NCBI GenBank assembly: GCA_937966095.1
Contig: CALCKF010000076.1
Span: 1-40,133 of the forward strand
From: an uncultured Eubacterium sp.
GTDB taxonomy: Bacteria; Bacillota; Clostridia; Peptostreptococcales; Anaerovoracaceae
Direction of reading: 5' to 3'
Length of the DNA stretch: 40,133 bases
Part shown: piece by piece, positions 25,107 through 32,203 of the stretch
Position numbering within the stretch: the stretch's first letter is position 1
Layout of the letters: every line of letters begins with the position of its first letter
Position numbers and translations under genes: made by a program
Notes under the pieces: generated by a model
The model's database searches: none
What the model saw: only the letters and a program-made list of their open reading frames with translations
Told to the model about the DNA's origin: nothing

Positions 25107-25163
25107 ATAATAGGAGGATGCGCTTGGAAGATATGCTTTCAGAGCGCAGCCTCTTTTATTATT
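25107..25163 (+). terminator. Terminator-like hairpin after etfA
   Basis: GAGGATGCGCT (25114-25124) pairs with AGCGCAGCCTC (25143-25153) with one mismatch, flanked by AATAATA/TATTATT extension; a TTTT run follows. The left arm contains a perfect AGGAGG (25112-25117), so it may also hide a ribosome site (see the small ORF at 25124). Confidence 0.7.
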
Positions 25164-25243
25164 ATAATACGTATAATGTTGTATTGAGCAGCGAGGTGAT
25201 AGAACGTGAGGAAGATTATACTGACACCAGATACTCCATTTAA
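25124..25243 (+). CDS. Possible 39-codon small ORF behind a perfect AGGAGG
   Basis: A TTG start lies exactly 6 nt after AGGAGG (25112-25117). The frame stays open for 39 codons and starts MEDMLSERSLFYYYNTY. It overlaps the following gene's GTG start at 25206. The ribosome site lies inside the hairpin at 25107-25163, so translation would depend on the hairpin opening. There is no known family, and chance occurrence is quite possible. Confidence 0.2.
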   Translation: MEDMLSERSLFYYYNTYNVVLSSEVIEREEDYTDTRYSI

Positions 25244-25517
25244 TACAAGCTGTGATGTAAAAGTATATGATGTTACAGATGGCAGAGAAAAGAAACGATG
25301 CCAGATAAAAATCGAATATGCTATGACAGATGTAAGGCAACTGAGGACTGCAGGAATGGACTATGAAAGAGCTATGGAATATTACAGAGAATGGATATAC
25401 GATGTAGTGAAGCATTATATAGTAGATGACTGGGAATGTGTCAACGGAATGGAAGATGTAATGAAAATAGTAAGTGATCATATAGCAGTATATTTCGAGG
25501 AGAGTGGAAACGAGTGA
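25206..25517 (+). CDS. Uncharacterised 103-residue protein, coupled to nudC
   Basis: GTG start with GAGGTGA upstream. The protein begins MRKIILTPDTPFNTSCDVKVYDV and is acidic, with many aromatic and charged residues (YERAMEYYREWIYDVVKHYIVDDWE) and no membrane segment. I do not recognise a family. Its TGA overlaps the nudC GTG start (GTGA), so the two are probably translated together. A link to NAD or nucleotide housekeeping is suggested by position only. Confidence 0.6.
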   Translation: MRKIILTPDTPFNTSCDVKVYDVTDGREKKRCQIKIEYAMTDVRQLRTAGMDYERAMEYYREWIYDVVKHYIVDDWECVNGMEDVMKIVSDHIAVYFEESGNE

Positions 25518-26356
25518 TACAGGATATCGCGCCTCATATATTTGATAATGCTTTTGTGAAAAAGAATGCGGAAAACGACAGTACGGTTATCGCCTTCTGT
25601 AATGATAAAGTTCTCGTGTACATGGAGAACGGGACAATGGTATTTCCTTTGGCAGAACATATCAGAACACTGTCCAAAGACTCCTGCAATCAAATGATAT
25701 ATGCTTTTTCGATAGATGGTAAGCCATTCTTTCTTATGGTTGGAGAGATCAACGAGAGAAGGCTGCCTTACGGTATGAATCTGATAGATATACGCAGGAT
25801 CTGCGGTGAAAATGAAAAATGGATGAGGCTTGCCGCTGTTACAGCAAGACATCTTAATCACTGGTATAGTGAACATCGTTACTGTGGATGCTGCGGTAAT
25901 AGAATGGGGTTTTCCGGCAAAGAACGTGCAATGATATGTACAGAGTGCGGTAACATACAGTATCCGAGGATATCTCCTGTTATCATGGCGGCTGTTACCG
26001 ACGGCGACAGGCTTCTTGTCACAAGATATTCCGGAAGGTCATACAAAGGACTTGCATTGATAGCAGGATTCGTTGAGATAGGTGAGTCTATAGAAGGGGC
26101 TTTAAGACGTGAGGTCATGGAAGAGGTCGGTTTGAAAGTGAAAAACCTGAAGTATTTCGGAAGTCAGCCATGGGGATTTTCGGATTCAGTCATAACTGGT
26201 TTTTTTGCAGAGCTTGACGGCAGCGATCAGGTGGAATTAGACAGAGATGAACTGTCTGAGGCAATATGGCTCAGCAGAGATGAGATACCTGTACAAGATA
26301 CCGGTCTTAGTATCACGGCAGCTATGATAGAGGCATTTAGAAAAGGAGAGGTCTGA
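25514..26356 (+). CDS. nudC: NAD(H) pyrophosphatase (Nudix, NudC type)
   Basis: 280 residues with a GTG start overlapping the preceding stop. A four-cysteine zinc ribbon, CGCC..CTEC (about 120-140), precedes the Nudix domain. The Nudix box is visible as GFVEIGESIEGALRREVMEEVG (about 180-201), and the NudC signature SQPWGFSDSVITGFFAE follows. It hydrolyses NAD(H) to NMN(H) and AMP and can decap NAD-capped RNA in characterised species. The terminator begins inside its last codons. Confidence 0.9.
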   Translation: MIQDIAPHIFDNAFVKKNAENDSTVIAFCNDKVLVYMENGTMVFPLAEHIRTLSKDSCNQMIYAFSIDGKPFFLMVGEINERRLPYGMNLIDIRRICGENEKWMRLAAVTARHLNHWYSEHRYCGCCGNRMGFSGKERAMICTECGNIQYPRISPVIMAAVTDGDRLLVTRYSGRSYKGLALIAGFVEIGESIEGALRREVMEEVGLKVKNLKYFGSQPWGFSDSVITGFFAELDGSDQVELDRDELSEAIWLSRDEIPVQDTGLSITAAMIEAFRKGEV

Positions 26357-26386
26357 TCGTCTGCGGTCTGCATGCCTCTCCTTTTT
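26341..26386. terminator. Bidirectional terminator between nudC and the SCIFF maturase gene
   Basis: Perfect 11-bp repeat AAAAGGAGAGG (26341-26351) / CCTCTCCTTTT (26375-26385), followed by T. It overlaps the last nudC codons and lies just past the converging maturase stop. Confidence 0.85.
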
Positions 26387-26396
26387 ATATCAATGG

Positions 26397-27776
26397 TCAA
26401 TTGTCAAGTCCTTCGCTCATTTCTGCCACTTTAAGCATTATTGCGCATTCTATACGTTTTTTATGGAGCTGGCAGCCGAGGTCGTAGACTCCTGTGATAG
26501 ATCCTGTCGTATGATATGCGTTTGCCGCGCAGCCTCCGCTGCAGTAAAGCTTGGCAAAGCAGTCTTTGCATTCCTCATGGGAGTATACATTGCAGCTTTT
26601 GAATTGGCTGCAGATATTGTAATTGGTTATGCCGTCATAGATATTACCGAGAAGGAATTTTTCTTCTCCCACGAACTGGTGACATGGGTAAAGATCTCCT
26701 GACGGTGTCACCGCTACATATTCAGTACCTACACCGCAGCCGGACACTCTTTTTACGATACACGGACCGCCCGTAAGATCGATCATATAGTGATAAAATG
26801 TAAAGTCACGGCCTTTTCCCTCGCGTTTGCGCTCCAGCATTTCACATGCCAGTCGTTCATATTCGGAAAGAAGCTTAGGGATATCAGATTCTTTGAGTGC
26901 ATACGGTGCATCGGGAGGAGCGACCACAGGTTCTATCGATAATTCTCTGAATCCCAGATCTGCCATATGGAGCACATCACTTGCAAAATCAGTATTATAG
27001 TGGGTATATGTGCCGCGCATATAATAATCTTTCTGACCTCTGGAATCAGCGAGCTTTTTGAAAGCCGGCAATATCATATCGTAAGTACCCTCACCGTTTT
27101 TTGTCTTACGAAGATTATCGTTTACAGATCTTCGTCCGTCCAAACTGATGACCACATTACTCATTTCTTTGTTGAGAAATTCAATCACTTCATCATCCAA
27201 AAGCATACCATTGGTAGTCAATGTGAATCTGAAATTCTTATCGTGATGTTTTTCCTGTGACCGGCCGTATTCTACAAGGCGCTTTACGACATCAAAATTG
27301 AGAAGCGGTTCGCCTCCGAAAAAATCTACTTCGAGATTTTTTCTTGTGCCGGAATTTTCAATGAGCCAGTCCAGAGCGCGCTTGCCGGTGTCGTAGTCCA
27401 TAATTGACTGATGACCGTGGTATTCACCTTCGCCGGCAAAGCAGTATCCGCATGTCATATTGCAGGCATGAGCGACGTGCAGACATATGGCTTTTACTAC
27501 GGATTGTCTGTCCTTGAACATATCAGCCTGTCCGGAAAAAAGGTCTTCGGTAAAAAGTTTTTTTTCTTTTTTCAGAGTTTCGATGTCTTCCAGCACTTCA
27601 AGTATCTCATCACGCGGCAGACTGTAGCGTTCTGTTATTATGGATATTATATCTTCTGTGGAATGTTTCTCAAAAAGTTCGATGATATCATAAGCGACAT
27701 CATCTACTGAGTGTATGGATCCGCTTTCGGAATCCAGGACTATATTATAACCGTTCAATTTATACTGATGTACCAT
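26397..27776 (-). CDS. SCIFF peptide maturase, radical SAM/SPASM (CteB-like)
   Basis: 459 residues from the ATG at 27776 (GAGAGG upstream; a more upstream ATG lacks a site). The N-terminal part is a precursor-binding (RRE-like) domain. The radical-SAM cluster is CNMTCGYC (Cys105, 109, 112), nearly the same numbering as CteB. GGEPLLNFD follows. The C-terminal region has auxiliary-cluster cysteines: SGCGVGTEYVAVTPSGDLYPC, then CNVYSHEECKDCFAKLYCSGGCAANAY and a late GCQLHKKRIEC. Characterised relatives install thioether links in the SCIFF precursor. The precursor gene lies immediately upstream. No export or protease gene is adjacent. Confidence 0.94.
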   Translation of the reverse strand: MVHQYKLNGYNIVLDSESGSIHSVDDVAYDIIELFEKHSTEDIISIITERYSLPRDEILEVLEDIETLKKEKKLFTEDLFSGQADMFKDRQSVVKAICLHVAHACNMTCGYCFAGEGEYHGHQSIMDYDTGKRALDWLIENSGTRKNLEVDFFGGEPLLNFDVVKRLVEYGRSQEKHHDKNFRFTLTTNGMLLDDEVIEFLNKEMSNVVISLDGRRSVNDNLRKTKNGEGTYDMILPAFKKLADSRGQKDYYMRGTYTHYNTDFASDVLHMADLGFRELSIEPVVAPPDAPYALKESDIPKLLSEYERLACEMLERKREGKGRDFTFYHYMIDLTGGPCIVKRVSGCGVGTEYVAVTPSGDLYPCHQFVGEEKFLLGNIYDGITNYNICSQFKSCNVYSHEECKDCFAKLYCSGGCAANAYHTTGSITGVYDLGCQLHKKRIECAIMLKVAEMSEGLDN

Positions 27777-27802
27777 TTTAAACCTCTCAAGACATGAAAA
27801 CA

Positions 27803-27826
27803 GCTGCATCCGTAATCAGATGCAGC
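27803..27826 (-). terminator. Hairpin between SCIFF precursor and maturase genes
   Basis: Perfect 8-bp repeat GCTGCATC / GATGCAGC with an 8-nt loop, followed on the minus strand by TGTTTT. This weak terminator would let only some transcripts continue into the maturase, giving more precursor than enzyme. Confidence 0.6.
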
Positions 27827-27863
27827 AGTAATGTCATTATCGCAATATCATATATCCGATATG

Positions 27864-28010
27864 CTAGTTCTTACATTTTTCGCACTGCTGATTGGCAACG
27901 CTGCAGGATGTCTTGCTTGCTGACTGGCAGGAAGTCTGACATTCGCCACAGCCGCCTGTTTTAGCGGATTTTTCAAGATCACGTGATACTAAAGTCTTTA
28001 TTCTTTTCAC
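27864..28010 (-). CDS. SCIFF ranthipeptide precursor, 48 residues, atypical cross-link region
   Basis: GTG start with AGAAAGGTGG upstream. It begins MKRIKTLVSRDLEKSAKTGG, then GCGECQTSC, SASKTSC and a final QQCEKCKN. The six cysteines are 21, 24, 28, 36, 43 and 46. The usual SCIFF core has SACKTSCT; here residue 32 is Ser (codon AGC) and residue 37 is Ser (AGC). Those positions match Cys32 and Thr37, the cross-linked pair described for CteA. A terminal CxxC restores the cysteine count. The gene lies directly upstream of the maturase. Confidence 0.93.
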   Translation of the reverse strand: MKRIKTLVSRDLEKSAKTGGCGECQTSCQSASKTSCSVANQQCEKCKN

Positions 28011-28058
28011 TTGTGGTTCCACCTTTCTGTATTATTGTTTGTATCATTACTGTTTATC

Positions 28059-28087
28059 ATGATATCATATTTTATATACATTGTAAA
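28059..28087 (-). promoter_or_regulatory. Probable promoter of the SCIFF operon
   Basis: On the minus strand, TTTACA (28082-28087), a 17-bp spacer and TATCAT (28059-28064). Its -35 box overlaps that of the divergent fthC promoter. Confidence 0.5.
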
Positions 28088-28109
28088 GGCGGGTAAAGTC
28101 TGATAATAT
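28081..28109 (+). promoter_or_regulatory. Promoter giving a probably leaderless 5-formyl-THF cyclo-ligase mRNA
   Basis: TTGTAA (28081-28086), a 17-bp spacer and TAATAT (28104-28109). The ATG at 28117 is 8 nt beyond the -10, exactly where transcription should start, and no ribosome site precedes it. Confidence 0.55.
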
Positions 28110-28116
28110 ATTAATC

Positions 28117-28671
28117 ATGAAAGAAAAGAAAGAAATAAGAAATGAGATATTAAAAATCAGAAAAGAGCTTTCGGCGGAAAAAGTGAGAAAAAGCTCTGCT
28201 ATAATATGTAATATAATCCGCGTGCTGGACATCTACAGGGCCTCTGATGATATTTGCCTGTATATGCCTGTAAGGAATGAAGTGGATGTTACTTATCTTG
28301 CCGAAAGCGGGAAAAAAGATGGAAAGAGGATATGGCTGCCGGCAGTGAAAGACGGCACTATGTCTTTTTATATATATGATGAGAAGACATCATTTGTGAG
28401 AGGATCATTTGGTATACGGGAGCCTGATGGCGGAGAGATGCTGATCCCAGGAACCGGCACCCTTGTTGTAATGCCTGGCGCGGTTTTTTCGGAAGATCAT
28501 GACCGTATAGGGTACGGAGGCGGTTATTACGATATTTTCCTTGGAAATAATCCGGGGTGCAGAACAGTTGCGGTTTGCTATGATTTTCAGATCCTGCCTC
28601 ATCTGCCATCCATGGAGCATGATGTCAAGCCGGAAATAATAGTATCTGATGAAAGGGTAATGATAAGATAA
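28117..28671 (+). CDS. 5-formyltetrahydrofolate cyclo-ligase
   Basis: 184 residues. It starts with the usual basic helix MKEKKEIRNEILKIRKEL, so the annotated start looks right although no ribosome site is present. The ATP/substrate region is VVMPGAVFSEDHDRIGYGGGYYDIFL (about 124-149), where most family members have PGLAFD.GYRLGYGGGYYDR. It converts 5-formyl-THF to 5,10-methenyl-THF with ATP. The gene is 4-16 bp upstream of larB and probably shares its transcript. Confidence 0.9.
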   Translation: MKEKKEIRNEILKIRKELSAEKVRKSSAIICNIIRVLDIYRASDDICLYMPVRNEVDVTYLAESGKKDGKRIWLPAVKDGTMSFYIYDEKTSFVRGSFGIREPDGGEMLIPGTGTLVVMPGAVFSEDHDRIGYGGGYYDIFLGNNPGCRTVAVCYDFQILPHLPSMEHDVKPEIIVSDERVMIR

Positions 28672-28687
28672 AAGGATGGGATGCAGA

Positions 28688-29446
28688 ATGAATGAAGAAA
28701 ATATAAGAAATTTACTGGAAAATGTAAAACGCGGAGACATATCGGTGGAAGAAGCTTTCAGCAGTCTCAGGGATCTGCCTTTCAAAGATCTGGGATTTGC
28801 CAGTGTTGATAATCACAGAGCGATAAGGACAGGATTTCCCGAAGTGGTATTCTGTCAGGGAAAAACATCAGGACAGATATGCGATATAATGTCAGAGCTT
28901 GTAAAAAAAGGCGGTACGATTATAGGGACACGTGCAACTTATGAAGATTTCGACGCTGTAAAAAGATCTCTGCCGTATGCAGTATATTTTGAAGCAGCCA
29001 GGATAATCGCTGTTGAAGATGAAAGAAGGGATGAAGATGGATCAGAAAAGCCAACTGTAGCAGTGGTGACCGCCGGTACTGCGGATATACCTGTAGCTGA
29101 AGAAGCGGCAGTTACAGCATCACTGATGGGAAATGACGTGTTCAGAGTATATGATGTGGGAGTTGCCGGCATACACAGGCTTTTCGATAAACTGGAAAAG
29201 ATAAGAAAAGCTGATGTCGTGATAGTTGTAGCGGGAATGGAGGGCGCTCTGGCCAGTGTTGTGGGCGGGCTTGTAGATACTCCTGTGATAGCTGTCCCTA
29301 CCAGCATAGGGTATGGTTCAAATCTTGGAGGCCTATCAGCTTTGCTTTCCATGCTCAACAGCTGCGCTAACGGTGTCGGAGTTGTCAATATCGATAATGG
29401 TTTCGGAGCAGCATATCTTGCAGCAGTCATAAACAGAAAGCGATAA
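28688..29446 (+). CDS. larB: LarB-type nickel-pincer cofactor biosynthesis carboxylase
   Basis: 252 residues from the ATG at 28688; an ATG at 28676 in frame is also possible, as AAAGG directly abuts it. The AIR-carboxylase-like (PurE-like) domain is clear: FPEVVFCQGKTSGQICDIM, then VAVVTAGTADIPVAEEAAVTASLMG and GMEGALASVVGGLVDTPVIAVPTSIGYG. LarB carboxylates and hydrolyses nicotinic acid adenine dinucleotide in nickel-pincer cofactor synthesis for lactate racemase-type enzymes. larC, larE and larA are not in the window. Confidence 0.9.
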   Translation: MNEENIRNLLENVKRGDISVEEAFSSLRDLPFKDLGFASVDNHRAIRTGFPEVVFCQGKTSGQICDIMSELVKKGGTIIGTRATYEDFDAVKRSLPYAVYFEAARIIAVEDERRDEDGSEKPTVAVVTAGTADIPVAEEAAVTASLMGNDVFRVYDVGVAGIHRLFDKLEKIRKADVVIVVAGMEGALASVVGGLVDTPVIAVPTSIGYGSNLGGLSALLSMLNSCANGVGVVNIDNGFGAAYLAAVINRKR

Positions 29447-29478
29447 TAGACTCATTAAAAAATATTATATAGGTATGC

Positions 29479-30264
29479 TCAGCGGTGCAGATGAACGGTA
29501 GAGTATTCACCGTTATATTCATATCCGAGTTTCATGGCCATGTGCAGCGATATCTTGTTGGCAGCATCCCAGCATGGCCGTATGCCTCGTTTTTGGCATT
29601 CAAGTATGAACCTGGCTGCAGTAGGCAATGCAAGGCCTTTTTTTCTGAAATCGTCTCTGGTGGCAACTTGTATCTCTGCACCTCCGTCATAGACTGTCAT
29701 AGTAGATGTGGCTGATACGAGCTTGCCGTTATATGTGATGCCGAATCCGAATCCTTTGTCCAGATAATCGTCGGCAGAGCTGAAGGTCTCACAGAATTCT
29801 GACGACCATTCTTCACTTAAAGCCTGATGATAGAGATCTCTGTCAAACTGACGCATTATATATCCTGCAGGGATGTTTTCAGCGAAGCTCTCAAGTTTTC
29901 CGGTATCGAAGTCATAGTCTTTTTGTACTATCCAATGACGCATCACCTCTTCAGATCTTCCGGGATGACATTTCAACAACAGATCACGCCATTGGAGATT
30001 ATCAGGTGAGTAAATAGCGGTCAGGTGATCATTGGATGTGTAAAGGAAAAGATCGGAAACAGCGCTTTCGGCGTCATGTGCCTGGGCATCGCCGCCAAAG
30101 AAAGCATATTCTCCGCTGATTATGAATCCGAACTTCGGATCAGGCATTTCATCTACCCATGCCTGGCCCTGATAGCCCTGAAGATAGGCAGTAACCATGG
30201 AATCCCATATTCCTTCGAAAAGACAGGATATGTAAGACCTGCAGGCATCCTTTACTTTTAACAT
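29479..30264 (-). CDS. GNAT family N-acetyltransferase (PF12746-like)
   Basis: 261 residues. The C-terminal half has the acetyl-CoA fold: NGKLVSATSTMTVYDGGAEIQVATRDDFRKKGLALPTAARFILEC, then NKISLHMAMKLGYEYNGEY. The N-terminal half (residues 1-130) is a separate domain seen in the GNAT_acetyltran group. AGGAGAGA lies just before the ATG on the minus strand. It stands alone, in the opposite direction to larB and the his operon. Substrate unknown. Confidence 0.82.
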   Translation of the reverse strand: MLKVKDACRSYISCLFEGIWDSMVTAYLQGYQGQAWVDEMPDPKFGFIISGEYAFFGGDAQAHDAESAVSDLFLYTSNDHLTAIYSPDNLQWRDLLLKCHPGRSEEVMRHWIVQKDYDFDTGKLESFAENIPAGYIMRQFDRDLYHQALSEEWSSEFCETFSSADDYLDKGFGFGITYNGKLVSATSTMTVYDGGAEIQVATRDDFRKKGLALPTAARFILECQKRGIRPCWDAANKISLHMAMKLGYEYNGEYSTVHLHR

Positions 30265-30362
30265 GGTATCTCTCCTTTACATTAAACAAAAAGACATGAT
30301 TCTCTCTTTTATTATATAATTAGAATAAGACGAAAACAATATCTTTTAATTTGGGATTTTAC

Positions 30363-30391
30363 TGGACAATATCGCGACCATATTATATACT
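30363..30391 (+). promoter_or_regulatory. Promoter of the his operon
   Basis: TGGACA (30363-30368), a 17-bp spacer and TATACT (30386-30391). The leader is only about 70 nt; I see no T-box and no run of His codons, so control is probably not by leader attenuation. Confidence 0.65.
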
Positions 30392-30469
30392 TATAAAGTA
30401 ATAATGAATTAATGCTTTAATGTGATAAAGTTAAATGTTGAAATACGGCATGATTTTAGGAGAATGGAT

Positions 30470-31582
30470 ATGAAATATAATTTAAAACCTGATGAGCGTG
30501 CGACACTGGAACTTCGTGGTATTTATGAAAAGTACGGATATAAAAAATATAAAATAGGCAAATTTGAGGAATATTCCCTTTATGCCACTAACAGGGATTT
30601 TCTGATAGGGGATAAGGTGCTTTCCTTTACAGACCTTGATGGAAGACTGCTTGCAATGAAGCCTGATGTCACGCTGAGCGTAATAAACAATACAAGTGCC
30701 ACAAAAGAGAAAAGCGAGAAGCTGTATTATATAGAAAATGTTTACAGAGAGAACAGGGAAAACCATTGTTTTAAGGAGATCAGTCAGATGGGCCTGGAGT
30801 ATATGGGATGTATAAACAGATACAGTGTTCTTGAAGTCATAACATTAGCCGCCATATCTCTAAAGACTATAGATCCTGATTATCTTCTGGAGATATCTCA
30901 TATGCATTATGTTCTTGATCTTCTGGATGATCTGGATATCGATGAAGCAGTGTATTTTGAACTTCTTAATAATATCAGACAGAAAAACATGACAGGGATC
31001 CAGTATATAGTATCAAGGGAGGGGCTTGATGAAAGGTACAGAGATCTTCTTTGCAGGCTTCCGTTTTTATATGGTGAAATGAACAAGACGATAAAGAAAG
31101 CCAGATCCATGGCGATCAATGATAAGATGCTAAAAGATCTGGATGAACTGCAGGAATACTGCAGCGCCCTTAAAGGCCTTGGATACGGAAAGAATATACA
31201 GCTTGATCTTTCGATGGTAAATGATGTGGATTATTATAACGGAATAGTATTCAACGGATACATAAGAGATCTTCCGGGATGTGTCCTTGCAGGAGGTCAA
31301 TATGACAAGGCCATGAACCGTTTCGGTAAAGATGCAGGAGCTGTAGGATTTGCCATTTATCTTGATGAGCTTACTAAAGGCAGGATGCCTGCGTCTAAGT
31401 ATGATGTGGATGCTGTTCTTTTGTATAGTAGTAACGATAAAATGCAGGATGTTATGAAAGCCGTAAAAACAATACAGAAGGAAGGATTTTCTGTAAGAGC
31501 GGAGACAGACATACCAGAATGTCTGCGTTACAGATACAGATACAGACTGACAGAAGGACATCCGGTAAAGGAGGAAATATAA
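30470..31582 (+). CDS. hisZ: ATP phosphoribosyltransferase regulatory subunit
   Basis: 370 residues from the ATG at 30470, placed by AGGAGA 6-8 nt upstream. It is a histidyl-tRNA synthetase-like catalytic-core relative, with motif-2-like LYYIENVYRENRENHCFKEISQMGLEYMG and the C-terminal GYIRDLPGCVLAGGQYDKAMNRFG. It lacks aminoacylation function and binds the short-form HisG encoded next. A (CAGATA)n-like stretch near 31527-31550 codes for RYRYRYRL close to the C-terminus, but the frame is intact. Confidence 0.93.
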   Translation: MKYNLKPDERATLELRGIYEKYGYKKYKIGKFEEYSLYATNRDFLIGDKVLSFTDLDGRLLAMKPDVTLSVINNTSATKEKSEKLYYIENVYRENRENHCFKEISQMGLEYMGCINRYSVLEVITLAAISLKTIDPDYLLEISHMHYVLDLLDDLDIDEAVYFELLNNIRQKNMTGIQYIVSREGLDERYRDLLCRLPFLYGEMNKTIKKARSMAINDKMLKDLDELQEYCSALKGLGYGKNIQLDLSMVNDVDYYNGIVFNGYIRDLPGCVLAGGQYDKAMNRFGKDAGAVGFAIYLDELTKGRMPASKYDVDAVLLYSSNDKMQDVMKAVKTIQKEGFSVRAETDIPECLRYRYRYRLTEGHPVKEEI

Positions 31583-32203
31583 ATGTTGAATATAGCGCTG
31601 CCAAAAGGAAGGCTGGGAGATCAGGTGTATGACATGCTGGCATCAGCCGGATATGACTGTCCGGGATATTATGAACAGAACAGGAAACTTGTTTTTGAAA
31701 GTCCCGAAAAAAATGTCAGGTATCTGCTGGTGAAGCCTAGTGATGTAGCTATATATGTTGAGCATCATGCTGCAGATGTCGGGATAGTGGGTAAGGATAT
31801 CCTGCTGGAAAACAGATCTGATGTTTATGAGCTTCTTGACCTTAAAATAGGCAAATGCAGGATGGCCGTGGCTGCACCTGACGACTACATAGAAGATCCT
31901 GACCGCACATTGAGAGTAGCTACTAAATATGTAAATGTGGCAAAGGATTTTTACGGAGGCAGGAACAGAGATATCGAGATCATCAAGCTTAACGGCAGCA
32001 TAGAACTGGCACCTATACTGGGACTTTCTGATGTAATAGTCGATATAGTGGAAACGGGAAATACTCTTAGAGAAAATCATCTGAAGGTACTGGAAGAATT
32101 TGAAGATATAAGTGCCAGATTTATTGCTAACAAGACAAGTTTTAAATTTGAAAATGATATAATAAGCCATATGATCAGAAAACTGGGAGAGAAAGTCAAA
32201 TGA
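31583..32203 (+). CDS. hisG: ATP phosphoribosyltransferase, short form
   Basis: 206 residues, the short form that needs HisZ. It starts MLNIALPKGRLGDQVYDML and shows VGIVGKDILLE (about 69-79) and the PRPP-site strand ADVIVDIVETGNTLR (here SDVIVDIVETGNTLRENHL, about 151-169). It catalyses the first step of histidine synthesis (ATP + PRPP). It begins right after the hisZ stop, with GGAGGAAAT as ribosome site inside hisZ, and overlaps hisC by 4 bp. Confidence 0.95.
   Translation: MLNIALPKGRLGDQVYDMLASAGYDCPGYYEQNRKLVFESPEKNVRYLLVKPSDVAIYVEHHAADVGIVGKDILLENRSDVYELLDLKIGKCRMAVAAPDDYIEDPDRTLRVATKYVNVAKDFYGGRNRDIEIIKLNGSIELAPILGLSDVIVDIVETGNTLRENHLKVLEEFEDISARFIANKTSFKFENDIISHMIRKLGEKVK

Noticed and set aside
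30392..30469. T-box or His-codon leader peptide ahead of hisZ
   Set aside because: The leader is only about 70 nt, with no T-box bulge sequence, no His codon run and no terminator.
31525..31550. CAGATA repeats near the hisZ end suggesting slippage or frameshift
   Set aside because: The frame continues to a normal stop adjacent to hisG and the protein has normal length.
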